Assembly (NCBI GenBank): GCA_963652365.1
Contig: CAVJTH010000012.1
Span: forward strand, 7,965-71,964
Length of the DNA stretch: 64,000 nt
Direction: 5' to 3'
DNA from: Hallerella sp963652365
GTDB taxonomy: Bacteria; Fibrobacterota; Fibrobacteria; Fibrobacterales; Fibrobacteraceae
Position 1 is the first letter of the stretch, and every line of letters starts with the position of its first letter. Position numbers and translations under genes: made by a program. Below the pieces are notes generated by a model, which saw nothing but the letters and a program-made list of their open reading frames with translations, was not told where the DNA came from and made no database searches. This document shows, piece after piece, positions 32,375 to 40,188 of the stretch.

Positions 32375-33862
32375 TCACTTTCTGAAATCGAGACTGTCGA
32401 GCGGAACGATGGTGACGCTTCCCAGGTCCTTCAGCTTTTCGGCGGGACCGACGATGGAAACGGTCATCTTTTCCGAGGCGAAATACTTCGCCGTCATCTG
32501 CTTCACCTGCTCCGCGGTCACCTTTTCGATTTCGTTCACGTAATCGATGTAGTGGGAATCCTTCTTGCCGAGCAGTTCTCCCTTGGCGAAAAGAACCGTC
32601 GTGCTCGCCGGGGAATCAAAAAGGCTCGGGAGGCTTTCGACGAGCGTCTTCTTCGCCTGTTCGAGTTCCGCGTCGGTCGGGCCTTCCTTGGCGAGCCTTG
32701 CCACTTCTTCCTGGATCAGGCGGAGCGCTTCGCTTGCGCTTTCGACCTTTGTCTGCAGAGCGATCGTCACAAGTCCCGTGTCGCGGTAGTCGTTATCGAC
32801 CGTGCTGTAGATGCTGTAGGCGAGTCCGTTGTCCGAGCGTACGCGAGACATCAGCCTCGACGAGAACGAGCCGCCGCCGAGGATAAAGCTCGAAACCGCC
32901 GCCGGGTAATAATCCGGGTGTGGACGCTTGACGAAAGGCGCGCTCATGGAAATGTTCGCCTGGGAAATCTCCTTGTCAACCAGATAGATCCCGGGCTTGT
33001 TCCGAAGCCGCAACGGCGGAACCTCCGCCTTGCCCTGCGCATCGGCGGGCCATGTGCGGAAATACTCCCGAAGCGCCGTTTCCATGGAATCCCGATCAAA
33101 GTCCCCGGCGATCGCGAAGACTAGCCTTCCCGCGTGAAAGCGATCCTTGGCGATTTTCAGCAGGTCGTTCCGGGAAACCTTTCGGAACTCGTCGGCAGTC
33201 GCCGTCCAGAGGCGCGGATTCGGTTCGTAGTTGGCGAACCTTTCCAGCGCGGCGAGAATCCCCGACGGATTGTCGAAGCGGTGCTCGTAGGCTTTTGCCG
33301 CGTTCGCCTTTTGAATTTCGAGAGCCTTTTCGTCGAAGGCGGGCGAGAGAAAGACATCCTTGGCGAGCGAAAGCAGTTCGGGAAAATCCTTGGACAGGCA
33401 TTCGACGCTGATGACGCTCTGGAATGTTCCGACTGCGCCGGCGAGAGAGGCCGCGATGAATTCGAGCGAATCGTCGAGGGCTTGCGGGGAAAGCTTCGTG
33501 GAGCCTCCGCGGCGAAACATCGAGGACAGGAGCTCGTAGGCGGCTTCGTTCGAAACGCTGTCCGTGACGAAGTTGTCCTTGAAAAAGACATTGAAGTGGA
33601 TCAGGGGAAGCGTCCGGTCTTCCTGGATGTAGCCCGTGACGCTGTCGCCGATCTTTACCCGGAAGTCTGCCGGGAAAGGAGCCGCGTAGTGGAATTCGGG
33701 ATAGACGATATCCTTGTAGGAACCGGGAACTTGCGGAATTTTTTCCGCGGGCTTTTCGACCGCGGGCGCTTTCGCCGTCTGGGAATCGTTCCGTGTCCTG
33801 GATGTCCCGGAGCAGGCGATGAGCGAACAGGCGATGGCGAAAGAAAGAATCCTGGAAATCAT
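32375..33862 (-). CDS. M16-family lipoprotein, non-catalytic subunit
   Basis: This 495-residue lipoprotein (signal SLIACSG) has the M16 fold but lacks the zinc-binding HXXEH motif. It keeps the second-half features typical of the inactive partner, such as GGGSFSSRLMSRVRSDNGLA and the R/Y pair (SRVRSDNGLAYSIYSTVDND) that binds peptide substrates. It probably pairs with the catalytic protein encoded by the upstream gene, with which it overlaps (ATGA), to form a heterodimeric periplasmic peptidase. Confidence 0.88.
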   Translation of the reverse strand: MISRILSFAIACSLIACSGTSRTRNDSQTAKAPAVEKPAEKIPQVPGSYKDIVYPEFHYAAPFPADFRVKIGDSVTGYIQEDRTLPLIHFNVFFKDNFVTDSVSNEAAYELLSSMFRRGGSTKLSPQALDDSLEFIAASLAGAVGTFQSVISVECLSKDFPELLSLAKDVFLSPAFDEKALEIQKANAAKAYEHRFDNPSGILAALERFANYEPNPRLWTATADEFRKVSRNDLLKIAKDRFHAGRLVFAIAGDFDRDSMETALREYFRTWPADAQGKAEVPPLRLRNKPGIYLVDKEISQANISMSAPFVKRPHPDYYPAAVSSFILGGGSFSSRLMSRVRSDNGLAYSIYSTVDNDYRDTGLVTIALQTKVESASEALRLIQEEVARLAKEGPTDAELEQAKKTLVESLPSLFDSPASTTVLFAKGELLGKKDSHYIDYVNEIEKVTAEQVKQMTAKYFASEKMTVSIVGPAEKLKDLGSVTIVPLDSLDFRK

Positions 33863-35316
33863 AGGCTGTCATCCCCCTTGAGCAATCTGCCGACGGTTGC
33901 GTTCCTGTGCCGGAATATCCTTTTCGCGGCGGCCTGGACTTTTTCCGGCGTGACGGTTTCGAGCTTCTGGGGCCAGTCCAGAAGAATGCGGTAGTCGCCG
34001 AACATTTCGTACCAGGCGAGCTGCGTCGCGACATTTTCCATGTCCTGAAAGCTTTCGACAAGCGCCATCGTCGCGCGGTTCTTCACTTTTTGCAGCTCGC
34101 GCTCGGACACGGGTTCCGTCTTCAGACGTTCAAGTTCTTCCCAGACGAACGCTTCGACGGAGTCCGGGTTCGCGTCCGGCTTGAGCGAGACGTAAATCGA
34201 GAATTCCGAAACATACTTGTTTACGCTGTTGCCCGATCTTGCCGCGGTGGCCACGCCTCTTTCTTCGACAAGCTTCCGGTAGAGCCTGCCCGAGCGACCG
34301 TTGAGAACCCCTTCGATGACGTCAAGCGCGTAGAGCGTCTCGTCGCCGATTTCCGGAGTCTTGAACGCGATGTCGATTCGGTTGGGGGCGTCGGGTCGGT
34401 AAACCGTGAGCCGCTTCTCTCCGACCTGTTCCGGATCGCGAACCGTGATGGGCGAGAAGGATTCTCCGGGCGGAATGTCTTCAAAGTACTTCTTGACGAG
34501 CTTCATGGTCTGGAGCGTATCGAGATCCCCGGCGAGAACGAGAATCGCGTTGCGCGGCTTGTAATACTTTCGGTAATGCTCGGCGGCCTGTTCGCGGGTC
34601 AGGTTCATGATGTCCGATGGCCAGCCGATGGTTGGAATCCGATAGGGGAACGCTTCGAATTCCATGCCGTTCAGCGTTTCGAAGTAGCGACCTGTCGGCC
34701 TGTCGTCGTAGCGCATCCGCCGTTCCTCGCGGACAACATCCCGTTCGGAATAGAATTCCCGAAGAATGGCGTTCTGCATCCTGTCCGCTTCGAGGTAGAG
34801 AAAAAGTTCAATCCGGTTTTTCGGGAGCGTGACGATGTAGGCGGTCATCAAGTCCGTGGTGAATGCGTTCAGCCCCGTTCCGCCGGCTTGCTGGTATGCG
34901 CTCCAGAGTTCCTCCTTGACCAGGAACTGCCGCTGGATTTCGACCAGCGAGTCGTATTCGGCGCGAAACTTCTTCGCTTGCGCGGAATCCTTTTGCAGGA
35001 GGGCTTCGCGGGCGAGGTTCATCACGGAATCCTCTTTCGCCATCAGCACGGAATCCTTCGCGAAGTCCGTCACGCCGACTTTCCTCGTTCCCTTGAAAAG
35101 TTCGTGTTCGAGCAGGTGCGCAAGCCCGGATTTTCCGGGAACCTCGTTTACGGAGCCCGTTACGTAGAACAGCCGGCAGCTGACCGTCGGCGCCTGGTGA
35201 TTGGGGTAGAGCAAGACGGTGAGACCGTTATCGAGAACTTCCCGATGAATCGGAAAATCGACAGCGAAAAGCGCCGTCTGCATGGACAGGAAAATCCCGA
35301 AGAGAATCTTTCGCAT
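33859..35316 (-). CDS. M16-family zinc metallopeptidase, catalytic subunit
   Basis: This 485-residue exported protein has a signal peptide (MRKILFGIFLSMQTALFA) and the inverted zinc-binding motif HLLEHELFKG near residue 72, with the downstream Glu in the EERRMRYDD region. A long insertion rich in Ala/Lys (about residues 85-135, ALLQKDSAQAKKFRAEYDSL) is typical of bacterial pitrilysin-like pairs. The second half includes GVLNGRSGRLYRKLVEERGV. It probably degrades peptides in the envelope together with the non-catalytic partner downstream. Confidence 0.9.
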   Translation of the reverse strand: MRKILFGIFLSMQTALFAVDFPIHREVLDNGLTVLLYPNHQAPTVSCRLFYVTGSVNEVPGKSGLAHLLEHELFKGTRKVGVTDFAKDSVLMAKEDSVMNLAREALLQKDSAQAKKFRAEYDSLVEIQRQFLVKEELWSAYQQAGGTGLNAFTTDLMTAYIVTLPKNRIELFLYLEADRMQNAILREFYSERDVVREERRMRYDDRPTGRYFETLNGMEFEAFPYRIPTIGWPSDIMNLTREQAAEHYRKYYKPRNAILVLAGDLDTLQTMKLVKKYFEDIPPGESFSPITVRDPEQVGEKRLTVYRPDAPNRIDIAFKTPEIGDETLYALDVIEGVLNGRSGRLYRKLVEERGVATAARSGNSVNKYVSEFSIYVSLKPDANPDSVEAFVWEELERLKTEPVSERELQKVKNRATMALVESFQDMENVATQLAWYEMFGDYRILLDWPQKLETVTPEKVQAAAKRIFRHRNATVGRLLKGDDSL

Positions 35317-35335
35317 GTAACCTCGGAAGAATCGT

Positions 35336-36157
35336 TTAGACAAAGAGCATCGTGTTCAGCCTGGAGCGGTATTCCCAGGTGAGCGGATCCTTGGGACCCA
35401 GCGCGTTGAACAGGACGAGCATCGACTTTCTTGCCGCTCCGTCGCGGAATTCGGGGCTTGTCGCCGCCAGCTGGAAAAATCCCGCAAGGGCCGCGCGGTA
35501 GTCTTTTCGGGCTGCGTCCTGGCAGGCTTCCCGGAACGTCCTGGCGTCGCCTTCGACGGGATCCGTCCTTGCCGCCTCGACAAGAAGATCCATCAGCTCG
35601 ACGAGCGACTTGGCGTTTGCGGATTCCGCGCTGTTTTCCGGAATTTCCCGAAGGATTTCCTTCGCCCTTTCGGCGTTGTCAAGGCCCAGTTCGCATTTCG
35701 CCAGCAGAATCTTGAAATGGTCGTCGGGCTTCTTTTCGAGTTCCGCTTCGAGAGCCGCCTTGGCTTCCTGGAAGTTTCCGCCTGCGACCGATTCCTCGAT
35801 GGCCATCTTCTGACGCTCTTCTTTCGAAACGAAGAAAGGCGAAAGCCGCTTCTTCAGCTCCTCTTCCGAAAGCGTTCCCTGGATAGCGTCGGCCATTTCT
35901 CCCTTGGAAAGGACGACGACGAACGGAAGCGACTGGATTCGAAACGTCTGGACAAAAGCCATGTTGTCCGTCGTGTCCAGGTCGATTTCGCCGAGCGTAA
36001 AGTCCAGATCCGCGGAGAGCCTTTCGAGCGTTGCGTTGTAACCGGCGCATTCCGGCATCTGGGACGAAGAGAACGTGAGAACGACCGGGCGGGTTTCCGC
36101 TTCTTGCATCACCTCGGTCTGAAAATTTTGTACTGTAACAGAGATTACTTTTGCCAT
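35336..36157 (-). CDS. CnoX/YbbN-like thioredoxin-TPR protein
   Basis: This 273-residue cytosolic protein has an N-terminal thioredoxin fold (VISVTVQNFQTEVMQEAETR, LGEIDLDTT, FRIQSLPFVVVLSKGE). A C-terminal tetratricopeptide region follows (GNFQEAKAALEAELEKKPDD, LGLDNAERAKEILREIP). In place of the CXXC site it has SSSQMPEC, so it lacks a redox pair but keeps one cysteine. The architecture matches the CnoX/YbbN co-chaperones that hold clients for GroEL. It is the first gene of the long minus-strand cluster and diverges from the zinc-ribbon gene. Confidence 0.83.
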   Translation of the reverse strand: MAKVISVTVQNFQTEVMQEAETRPVVLTFSSSQMPECAGYNATLERLSADLDFTLGEIDLDTTDNMAFVQTFRIQSLPFVVVLSKGEMADAIQGTLSEEELKKRLSPFFVSKEERQKMAIEESVAGGNFQEAKAALEAELEKKPDDHFKILLAKCELGLDNAERAKEILREIPENSAESANAKSLVELMDLLVEAARTDPVEGDARTFREACQDAARKDYRAALAGFFQLAATSPEFRDGAARKSMLVLFNALGPKDPLTWEYRSRLNTMLFV

Positions 36158-36186
36158 AGTTCAAAATTTACTATTTTCGGGGAACG

Positions 36187-36741
36187 ATGAACAGCTCCTG
36201 CCCTTTTTGCAAATCCGAAACGAAACATGTCGAACTTTCCCGGCTTGACTTGCGAATCTGCCCCCATTGCCTTGCCACCTTTTTCCCGAGCGACAAGACG
36301 ATGGCGTTTCGACGCGAAGTCTTTGACAAGACGCGTGCGCTGTGGCTCGAAATCCTGGAAAAAAGGCGGGAAGACTGGGTTGAGCCCGATGAATCCTCCT
36401 GTTGCATCGATCATGGGGAAACGCTCCTTTCCGGAAACTTGCCCGATTACGGATTTCCGGGAAAGGTGGCGACTTGCTGCAACATGTTCCAGCTGCCCGC
36501 TTCGACGATGGCGAAGATCTTGCGTCGGATGTCGGGCTCTCCTACGGACGAAGCGCTTCTCTCTTCTCGAAAAAAGCGCCATTTCGCCTTTATCGTCTTG
36601 CTGTCAAGACTTGTCGATAGAATTTTCGGCTCCGGGGACGTCGAAGACGATTCGTTCGAAGCGATTCAGTACAACCTAAAGTTCAAGGACATTCTCGAAA
36701 ACCGTTCGGAGAAAGAATGGCAAAACGCATCGCAATCCTGA
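36187..36741 (+). CDS. Zinc-ribbon protein of unknown function
   Basis: This 184-residue protein begins with CPFC (residues 5-8) and CPHC (residues 25-28), a likely zinc ribbon. A second group of cysteines (CCIDHGE and CCNMFQ, about residues 72-98) could bind another metal. The rest is mostly helical. It overlaps the following membrane protein gene by 25 bases, so it may regulate or assist it. I do not recognise the family. Confidence 0.65.
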   Translation: MNSSCPFCKSETKHVELSRLDLRICPHCLATFFPSDKTMAFRREVFDKTRALWLEILEKRREDWVEPDESSCCIDHGETLLSGNLPDYGFPGKVATCCNMFQLPASTMAKILRRMSGSPTDEALLSSRKKRHFAFIVLLSRLVDRIFGSGDVEDDSFEAIQYNLKFKDILENRSEKEWQNASQS

Positions 36742-37439
36742 GCGTCGCTGTCGTATGCATCTTCATTGCCTACGTGTTTGTTCCCAAGCGAGAATTCTCC
36801 ATTTCGATCTTTCCGTTGCGCGCAGATGAAGCCGTAATGGTCTATGACGACATCGCGGACGGAGGAAACTCGGTTTCGAAAATGACCGTTTCGGATTCTG
36901 CGCTGGAATTCGAATGTACGCTCGGCGCGGATGCGTCCAGGAATGCGTGGTGCGGAATCATCTGGACGTTTGCGGGAAATTCGCCAGAAAGGAAATGGCG
37001 CTATGAAAACTGGAGCCTCGTGGATTCCGTCTTGCTGCGCGTCTATTCGGAAACGGCAAGCGAGATCGTCGTCAAGGTCTGGACGTTCGACCCCGATGTG
37101 ACGAACAGGGATTCGCTGCACACGTTCCGCCAGATGCTCAAGGAAGTCCCGCTGGAAAAAGGCGACAACCGGATTTCGATTGCCTTTGACGAATTCTACG
37201 TTCCCGATTTCTGGTACGCGCAGACAGGTGCGGACAGGGACCTTGCCCAGCGTCACAAGGAGCATGTCGCGCGTTTTGAAATCACGCCGGGCTGGAAGGC
37301 GAAGCGCGGCGTTCCGATGAAGCTTCGAATTCAGTCCATATCCGCGAAAGGGACGGGAACGATCGAACTCGCCGCCTTTCTTTTCGTCAGCGTCCTGATT
37401 GTCGTCGTCGCGCTCGGATTCATCAAAAAGAGAAAATGA
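36717..37439 (+). CDS. Tandem membrane protein paralogue 1, unknown function
   Basis: This 240-residue protein has an N-terminal membrane helix (AILSVAVVCIFIAYVFV), a predicted extracytoplasmic beta-rich domain (about residues 30-215) and a C-terminal helix (LAAFLFVSVLIVVVALGFI) with a short KKRK tail. The central domain is shared with the next gene: SLVDSVLLRVYSETASEIVV here matches SGVDSVAITFRASADIALVL there, in the same position. The pattern suggests a jelly-roll domain like those that bind carbohydrates. The function is unknown. It overlaps its neighbours at both ends (25 and 4 bases). Confidence 0.7.
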   Translation: MAKRIAILSVAVVCIFIAYVFVPKREFSISIFPLRADEAVMVYDDIADGGNSVSKMTVSDSALEFECTLGADASRNAWCGIIWTFAGNSPERKWRYENWSLVDSVLLRVYSETASEIVVKVWTFDPDVTNRDSLHTFRQMLKEVPLEKGDNRISIAFDEFYVPDFWYAQTGADRDLAQRHKEHVARFEITPGWKAKRGVPMKLRIQSISAKGTGTIELAAFLFVSVLIVVVALGFIKKRK

Positions 37440-38197
37440 AAAAGGCCCTCTGGTTCCGGACATCTTTCTACGTGGCCTGCGTGGTCGTCCTCGTCGCCGT
37501 CTATGGGCTGTTTCACCGAAAGTCCGTTGTTCTGTGGCCTTGCGAGCGTTCTGTTCCCCGGATCGAGACGGATGCTCGGGAAGGGGGCTTTTCGACCGCC
37601 GAGTTCTTCGATTCCGACAGCGCGGTCGCGATGGTCGCCGTGTTGAGTTCCGGACTGTATCATCCCCATGCGGGAATCGGGTTCCCTCTCGTGAGCGGTG
37701 TAGAAAGCTTTTCGCTTTCCGGCGTGGATCTTTCGGGCGTGGATTCTGTCGCCATCACGTTTCGCGCAAGCGCCGACATCGCGCTCGTCCTCTTGACAAG
37801 GGATCCGGCGGTTTCCCGACCGGGCGATGCATCGAGTCTCCGTCCGCTCCGCATGGAGATCTCCGCGAATCGGTTCTATACGGAAAAACGCTTGCCGCTT
37901 TCGCTTTTGAGGCCCAGCGTACTCTGGATGGACATGCACGGAATCGAACCGGACGGAAATCTTTACATGGATAACGTCCTGCAGGTTTCGGTCGAGACGG
38001 GAAAAGGCGCGCTTCTCGGGCTTCCGACGGAAATCGAAATCCGAAAACTCGAGTTTTTTGGCACGAACCGTGTACTCGCCGGGATTTGTCTAGGTATATT
38101 GTTCTTGGTAACGATTCTCTATATTCGGAGCATGGTGCTGTATGGAAAAAGATTTGCAAACCCGGAAAATGCCAGGCGAATCGCTAGCGAGCGTTAA
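37436..38197 (+). CDS. Tandem membrane protein paralogue 2, unknown function
   Basis: This 253-residue protein has the same plan as its upstream neighbour: N-terminal helix (FYVACVVVLVAVYGLF), beta-rich extracytoplasmic domain and C-terminal helix (LAGICLGILFLVTILYI) with a basic tail. The domains align across most of their length, so the pair arose by tandem duplication. MDMHGIEPDGNLYMDNVL lies where the first paralogue has a charged segment. The 3' end overlaps the start of the permease gene by 56 bases (29 bases if the permease starts at 38169). Confidence 0.7.
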   Translation: MKKALWFRTSFYVACVVVLVAVYGLFHRKSVVLWPCERSVPRIETDAREGGFSTAEFFDSDSAVAMVAVLSSGLYHPHAGIGFPLVSGVESFSLSGVDLSGVDSVAITFRASADIALVLLTRDPAVSRPGDASSLRPLRMEISANRFYTEKRLPLSLLRPSVLWMDMHGIEPDGNLYMDNVLQVSVETGKGALLGLPTEIEIRKLEFFGTNRVLAGICLGILFLVTILYIRSMVLYGKRFANPENARRIASER

Positions 38198-39344
38198 GCT
38201 GGTACTCAAGTATGTTTCCATCGTACTTCTCTGCGTCTGCGGTGTCGCACTGCTCTATTACCTGCGCGGAGTCCTCACGCCCTTTGTCGGAGCCTTTCTC
38301 ATCGCCTACATCGTGAATCCGGTTGTCGATTTTATCGAGGAGCGCTTCCGGATCGTGCTTCGCCACGCGAAGTTTCGAAAGCTTCCCAGGAGTCTTGCCC
38401 GGGTCGGCGCGACGATCGTGACGCTCGTGATGATGGCGTCCGCGATTACGCTCGTGTGCCTGATCTTCATTCCCCAGATAAGCGCGGAGTTTAGCCGGTT
38501 CGGGACGCTGGTCAAGAATTTCATGGCGGACAGCGCCTGGATCCAGAAATTTCTCGCGTTGATTCCTTCGGACTGGCGCGGCGAAATGGAACGCTTTGCC
38601 GCCGGTTCGCGATTTCTCGAATCCCTGCAGGATATCAGTTTCTGGCAAACAGCGCAGTCGATGGTCGCAAAGCTCCTGCCCGGAGCGATGGGCGTCCTTT
38701 CGGGAACCGCGTCGGTCGTCCTTACGCTGGTGAGCATCGTCTTCATCGCGATGTACACGACCTTTCTGATGCTCGACATGCCGAAGATTTCCCGAAAGCT
38801 CCGAATCCTCGTTCCGCTGGATTCCGTCGAAAAGCCGGATCTTCTCCGCAAGACGAATCTCCTGATGAAGTCCTACTTTCGCTCCCAGAGCCTCGTCGCC
38901 TTTCTGGTGGGCGTCCTCTATGCGATAGCCTTTGGCGTCATCGGCTTTCCGATGGGGATCGTTTTCGGGCTGTTCATCGGTCTTCTGAACATGGTTCCCT
39001 ACCTGCAGGTGGCAAGCATGCCCATCGCCTTCTTTCTCGGGATCATCTATTCCTTTGACACGGGGCTTCCCTTCTGGGAAGTGGTCCTGATCATCGCGGG
39101 AATCTATCTGGTCATCCAGATTGTCGAAGACATGTTCATCATCCCGAAGATCGTCGGAACGGAAATGAACCTGCCCCCGGTCCTCATCCTTCTTTCGATT
39201 TCCGTCTGGGGAAAGCTCCTCGGATTTATCGGGCTTGTCTGCGCGATTCCCTTTACGTGCATCGTCATCGCTATCTTCCAGGAATACGTGGAACATCGCA
39301 TCTTTCCTCGACGGCGCAAGGAACCGCCTCCTCCGAAATCGTGA
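38142..39344 (+). CDS. AI-2E family (PerM/YdiK-type) membrane permease
   Basis: This 400-residue protein has about seven or eight membrane helices in the usual pairs. It begins with VSIVLLCVCGVALLYYLRGV and LTPFVGAFLIAYIVNPVVDF, then a long cytoplasmic stretch (about residues 115-190) and a C-terminal block with LFIGLLNMVPYLQ and PKIVGTEMNLPPVLILLSI, motifs typical of the family. Members are reported as AI-2 exporters or sodium/proton antiporters; the substrate here is unknown. The ATG at 38142 lies inside the previous gene; ATG 38169 is an alternative. Confidence 0.88.
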   Translation: MEKDLQTRKMPGESLASVKLVLKYVSIVLLCVCGVALLYYLRGVLTPFVGAFLIAYIVNPVVDFIEERFRIVLRHAKFRKLPRSLARVGATIVTLVMMASAITLVCLIFIPQISAEFSRFGTLVKNFMADSAWIQKFLALIPSDWRGEMERFAAGSRFLESLQDISFWQTAQSMVAKLLPGAMGVLSGTASVVLTLVSIVFIAMYTTFLMLDMPKISRKLRILVPLDSVEKPDLLRKTNLLMKSYFRSQSLVAFLVGVLYAIAFGVIGFPMGIVFGLFIGLLNMVPYLQVASMPIAFFLGIIYSFDTGLPFWEVVLIIAGIYLVIQIVEDMFIIPKIVGTEMNLPPVLILLSISVWGKLLGFIGLVCAIPFTCIVIAIFQEYVEHRIFPRRRKEPPPPKS

Positions 39345-39392
39345 GAATCCCCACAGAATAAGGATTTGTATGATTTTTTTTGAGGAAAGCTC

Positions 39393-39420
39393 TTGTTTTA
39401 TGCCGAAAAAAAGGTATAAT
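39393..39420 (+). promoter_or_regulatory. Promoter of the HU gene
   Basis: A perfect TATAAT (39415-39420) is preceded by TTGTTT (39393-39398) with a 16-base spacer, or CTTGTT with 17. The start codon is 42 bases downstream of the -10 box, with an AGGAGA ribosome-binding site. Confidence 0.75.
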
Positions 39421-39461
39421 AATATCATTGAATCAAAAATTCACCTTAGGAGAATCAATCC

Positions 39462-39758
39462 ATGAACAAGCAAGAACTCATTGAATTCGTCCAGAAGGCC
39501 GCCGGCATCGAAACGAAAGTCGCCGCCACCGCTGCCGTGAACGCTGTCCTCGACGGCATCACCGAAGGCATCAAGAAGGGCGGTCCGGTACAGCTCATCG
39601 GCTTTGGAACGTTCAGTGTCAAGGAACGCGCCGCTCGCCAGGGCAGAAACCCGCTCACCGGCGAAAAGATCAAGATCAAGGCGACAAAGGTTGTTTCGTT
39701 CAAGGTTGGTTCCGAACTCAAGGCGACCGCGAAGAAGTCCAAGGCCGCCAAGAAGTAA
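39462..39758 (+). CDS. hup: HU-family DNA-binding protein
   Basis: This 98-residue nucleoid protein bends DNA. It starts MNKQELIEFVQKAAGIETK, has the turn GFGTFSVKERAARQGRNPLT and the DNA-contacting arm with NPLTGEKIKIKATK, then a Lys/Ala-rich tail (KATAKKSKAAKK). It has its own strong promoter and terminator. Confidence 0.95.
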   Translation: MNKQELIEFVQKAAGIETKVAATAAVNAVLDGITEGIKKGGPVQLIGFGTFSVKERAARQGRNPLTGEKIKIKATKVVSFKVGSELKATAKKSKAAKK

Positions 39759-39781
39759 TTCGACGCTTGACCAAGGAAAAG

Positions 39782-39806
39782 TCCCGCCGTTCGGCGGGAT
39801 TTTTTT
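39782..39806 (+). terminator. Terminator after the HU gene
   Basis: TCCCGCC pairs with GGCGGGA around GTTC and is followed by seven Ts. Confidence 0.88.
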
Positions 39807-39875
39807 GTATCTGTCGCGACCGTTTCTGAAATTCGGCGCTCCAGGGAAGCAAAAAGCGCCTCTTTGGCAAAAAGA

Positions 39876-39905
39876 TTGGAATTTGCTCGAAAAAAAATCT
39901 ATAAT
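39876..39905 (+). promoter_or_regulatory. Promoter of the small lipoprotein gene
   Basis: TTGGAA (39876-39881) and a perfect TATAAT (39900-39905) are separated by 18 bases. The ATG is at 39912, where transcription itself should start. Confidence 0.55.
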
Positions 39906-39911
39906 GGAAGC

Positions 39912-40079
39912 ATGAAAAAGAAATTCAGTCTTGTCTTGTCTTTTGGACTTGTCGCGCTTGCGATGTCGGTTTCCGCCTGTTCCAGCTCGGGTTCGAGCAG
40001 CTCGACCGGGACCTCCGACGAATGCCTGGAGAATCCCTCGTCGCCAAACTGTGCGACGGACGATAGCGAAGCGGAATAG
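39912..40079 (+). CDS. Small serine-rich lipoprotein
   Basis: This 55-residue protein has a signal peptide with lipobox (MKKKFSLVLSFGLVALAMSV, then SAC), a stretch of serines and an acidic tail with two cysteines (ECLENPSSPNCATDD). After lipidation and cleavage only about 33 residues remain. Such tiny lipoproteins in envelope-rich bacteria are usually structural or of unknown role. The function is unknown. The promoter is directly upstream. Confidence 0.65.
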   Translation: MKKKFSLVLSFGLVALAMSVSACSSSGSSSSTGTSDECLENPSSPNCATDDSEAE

Positions 40080-40188
40080 CCGATGACGGACCGCAAAGCG
40101 TGGTAAAGGCGATGTGCGACTTTTGTATATTGTCGAAGATTGGTTTTGACCCTCAGACGGGGGGCGCGATTCCCCCATTGGAAAATCT

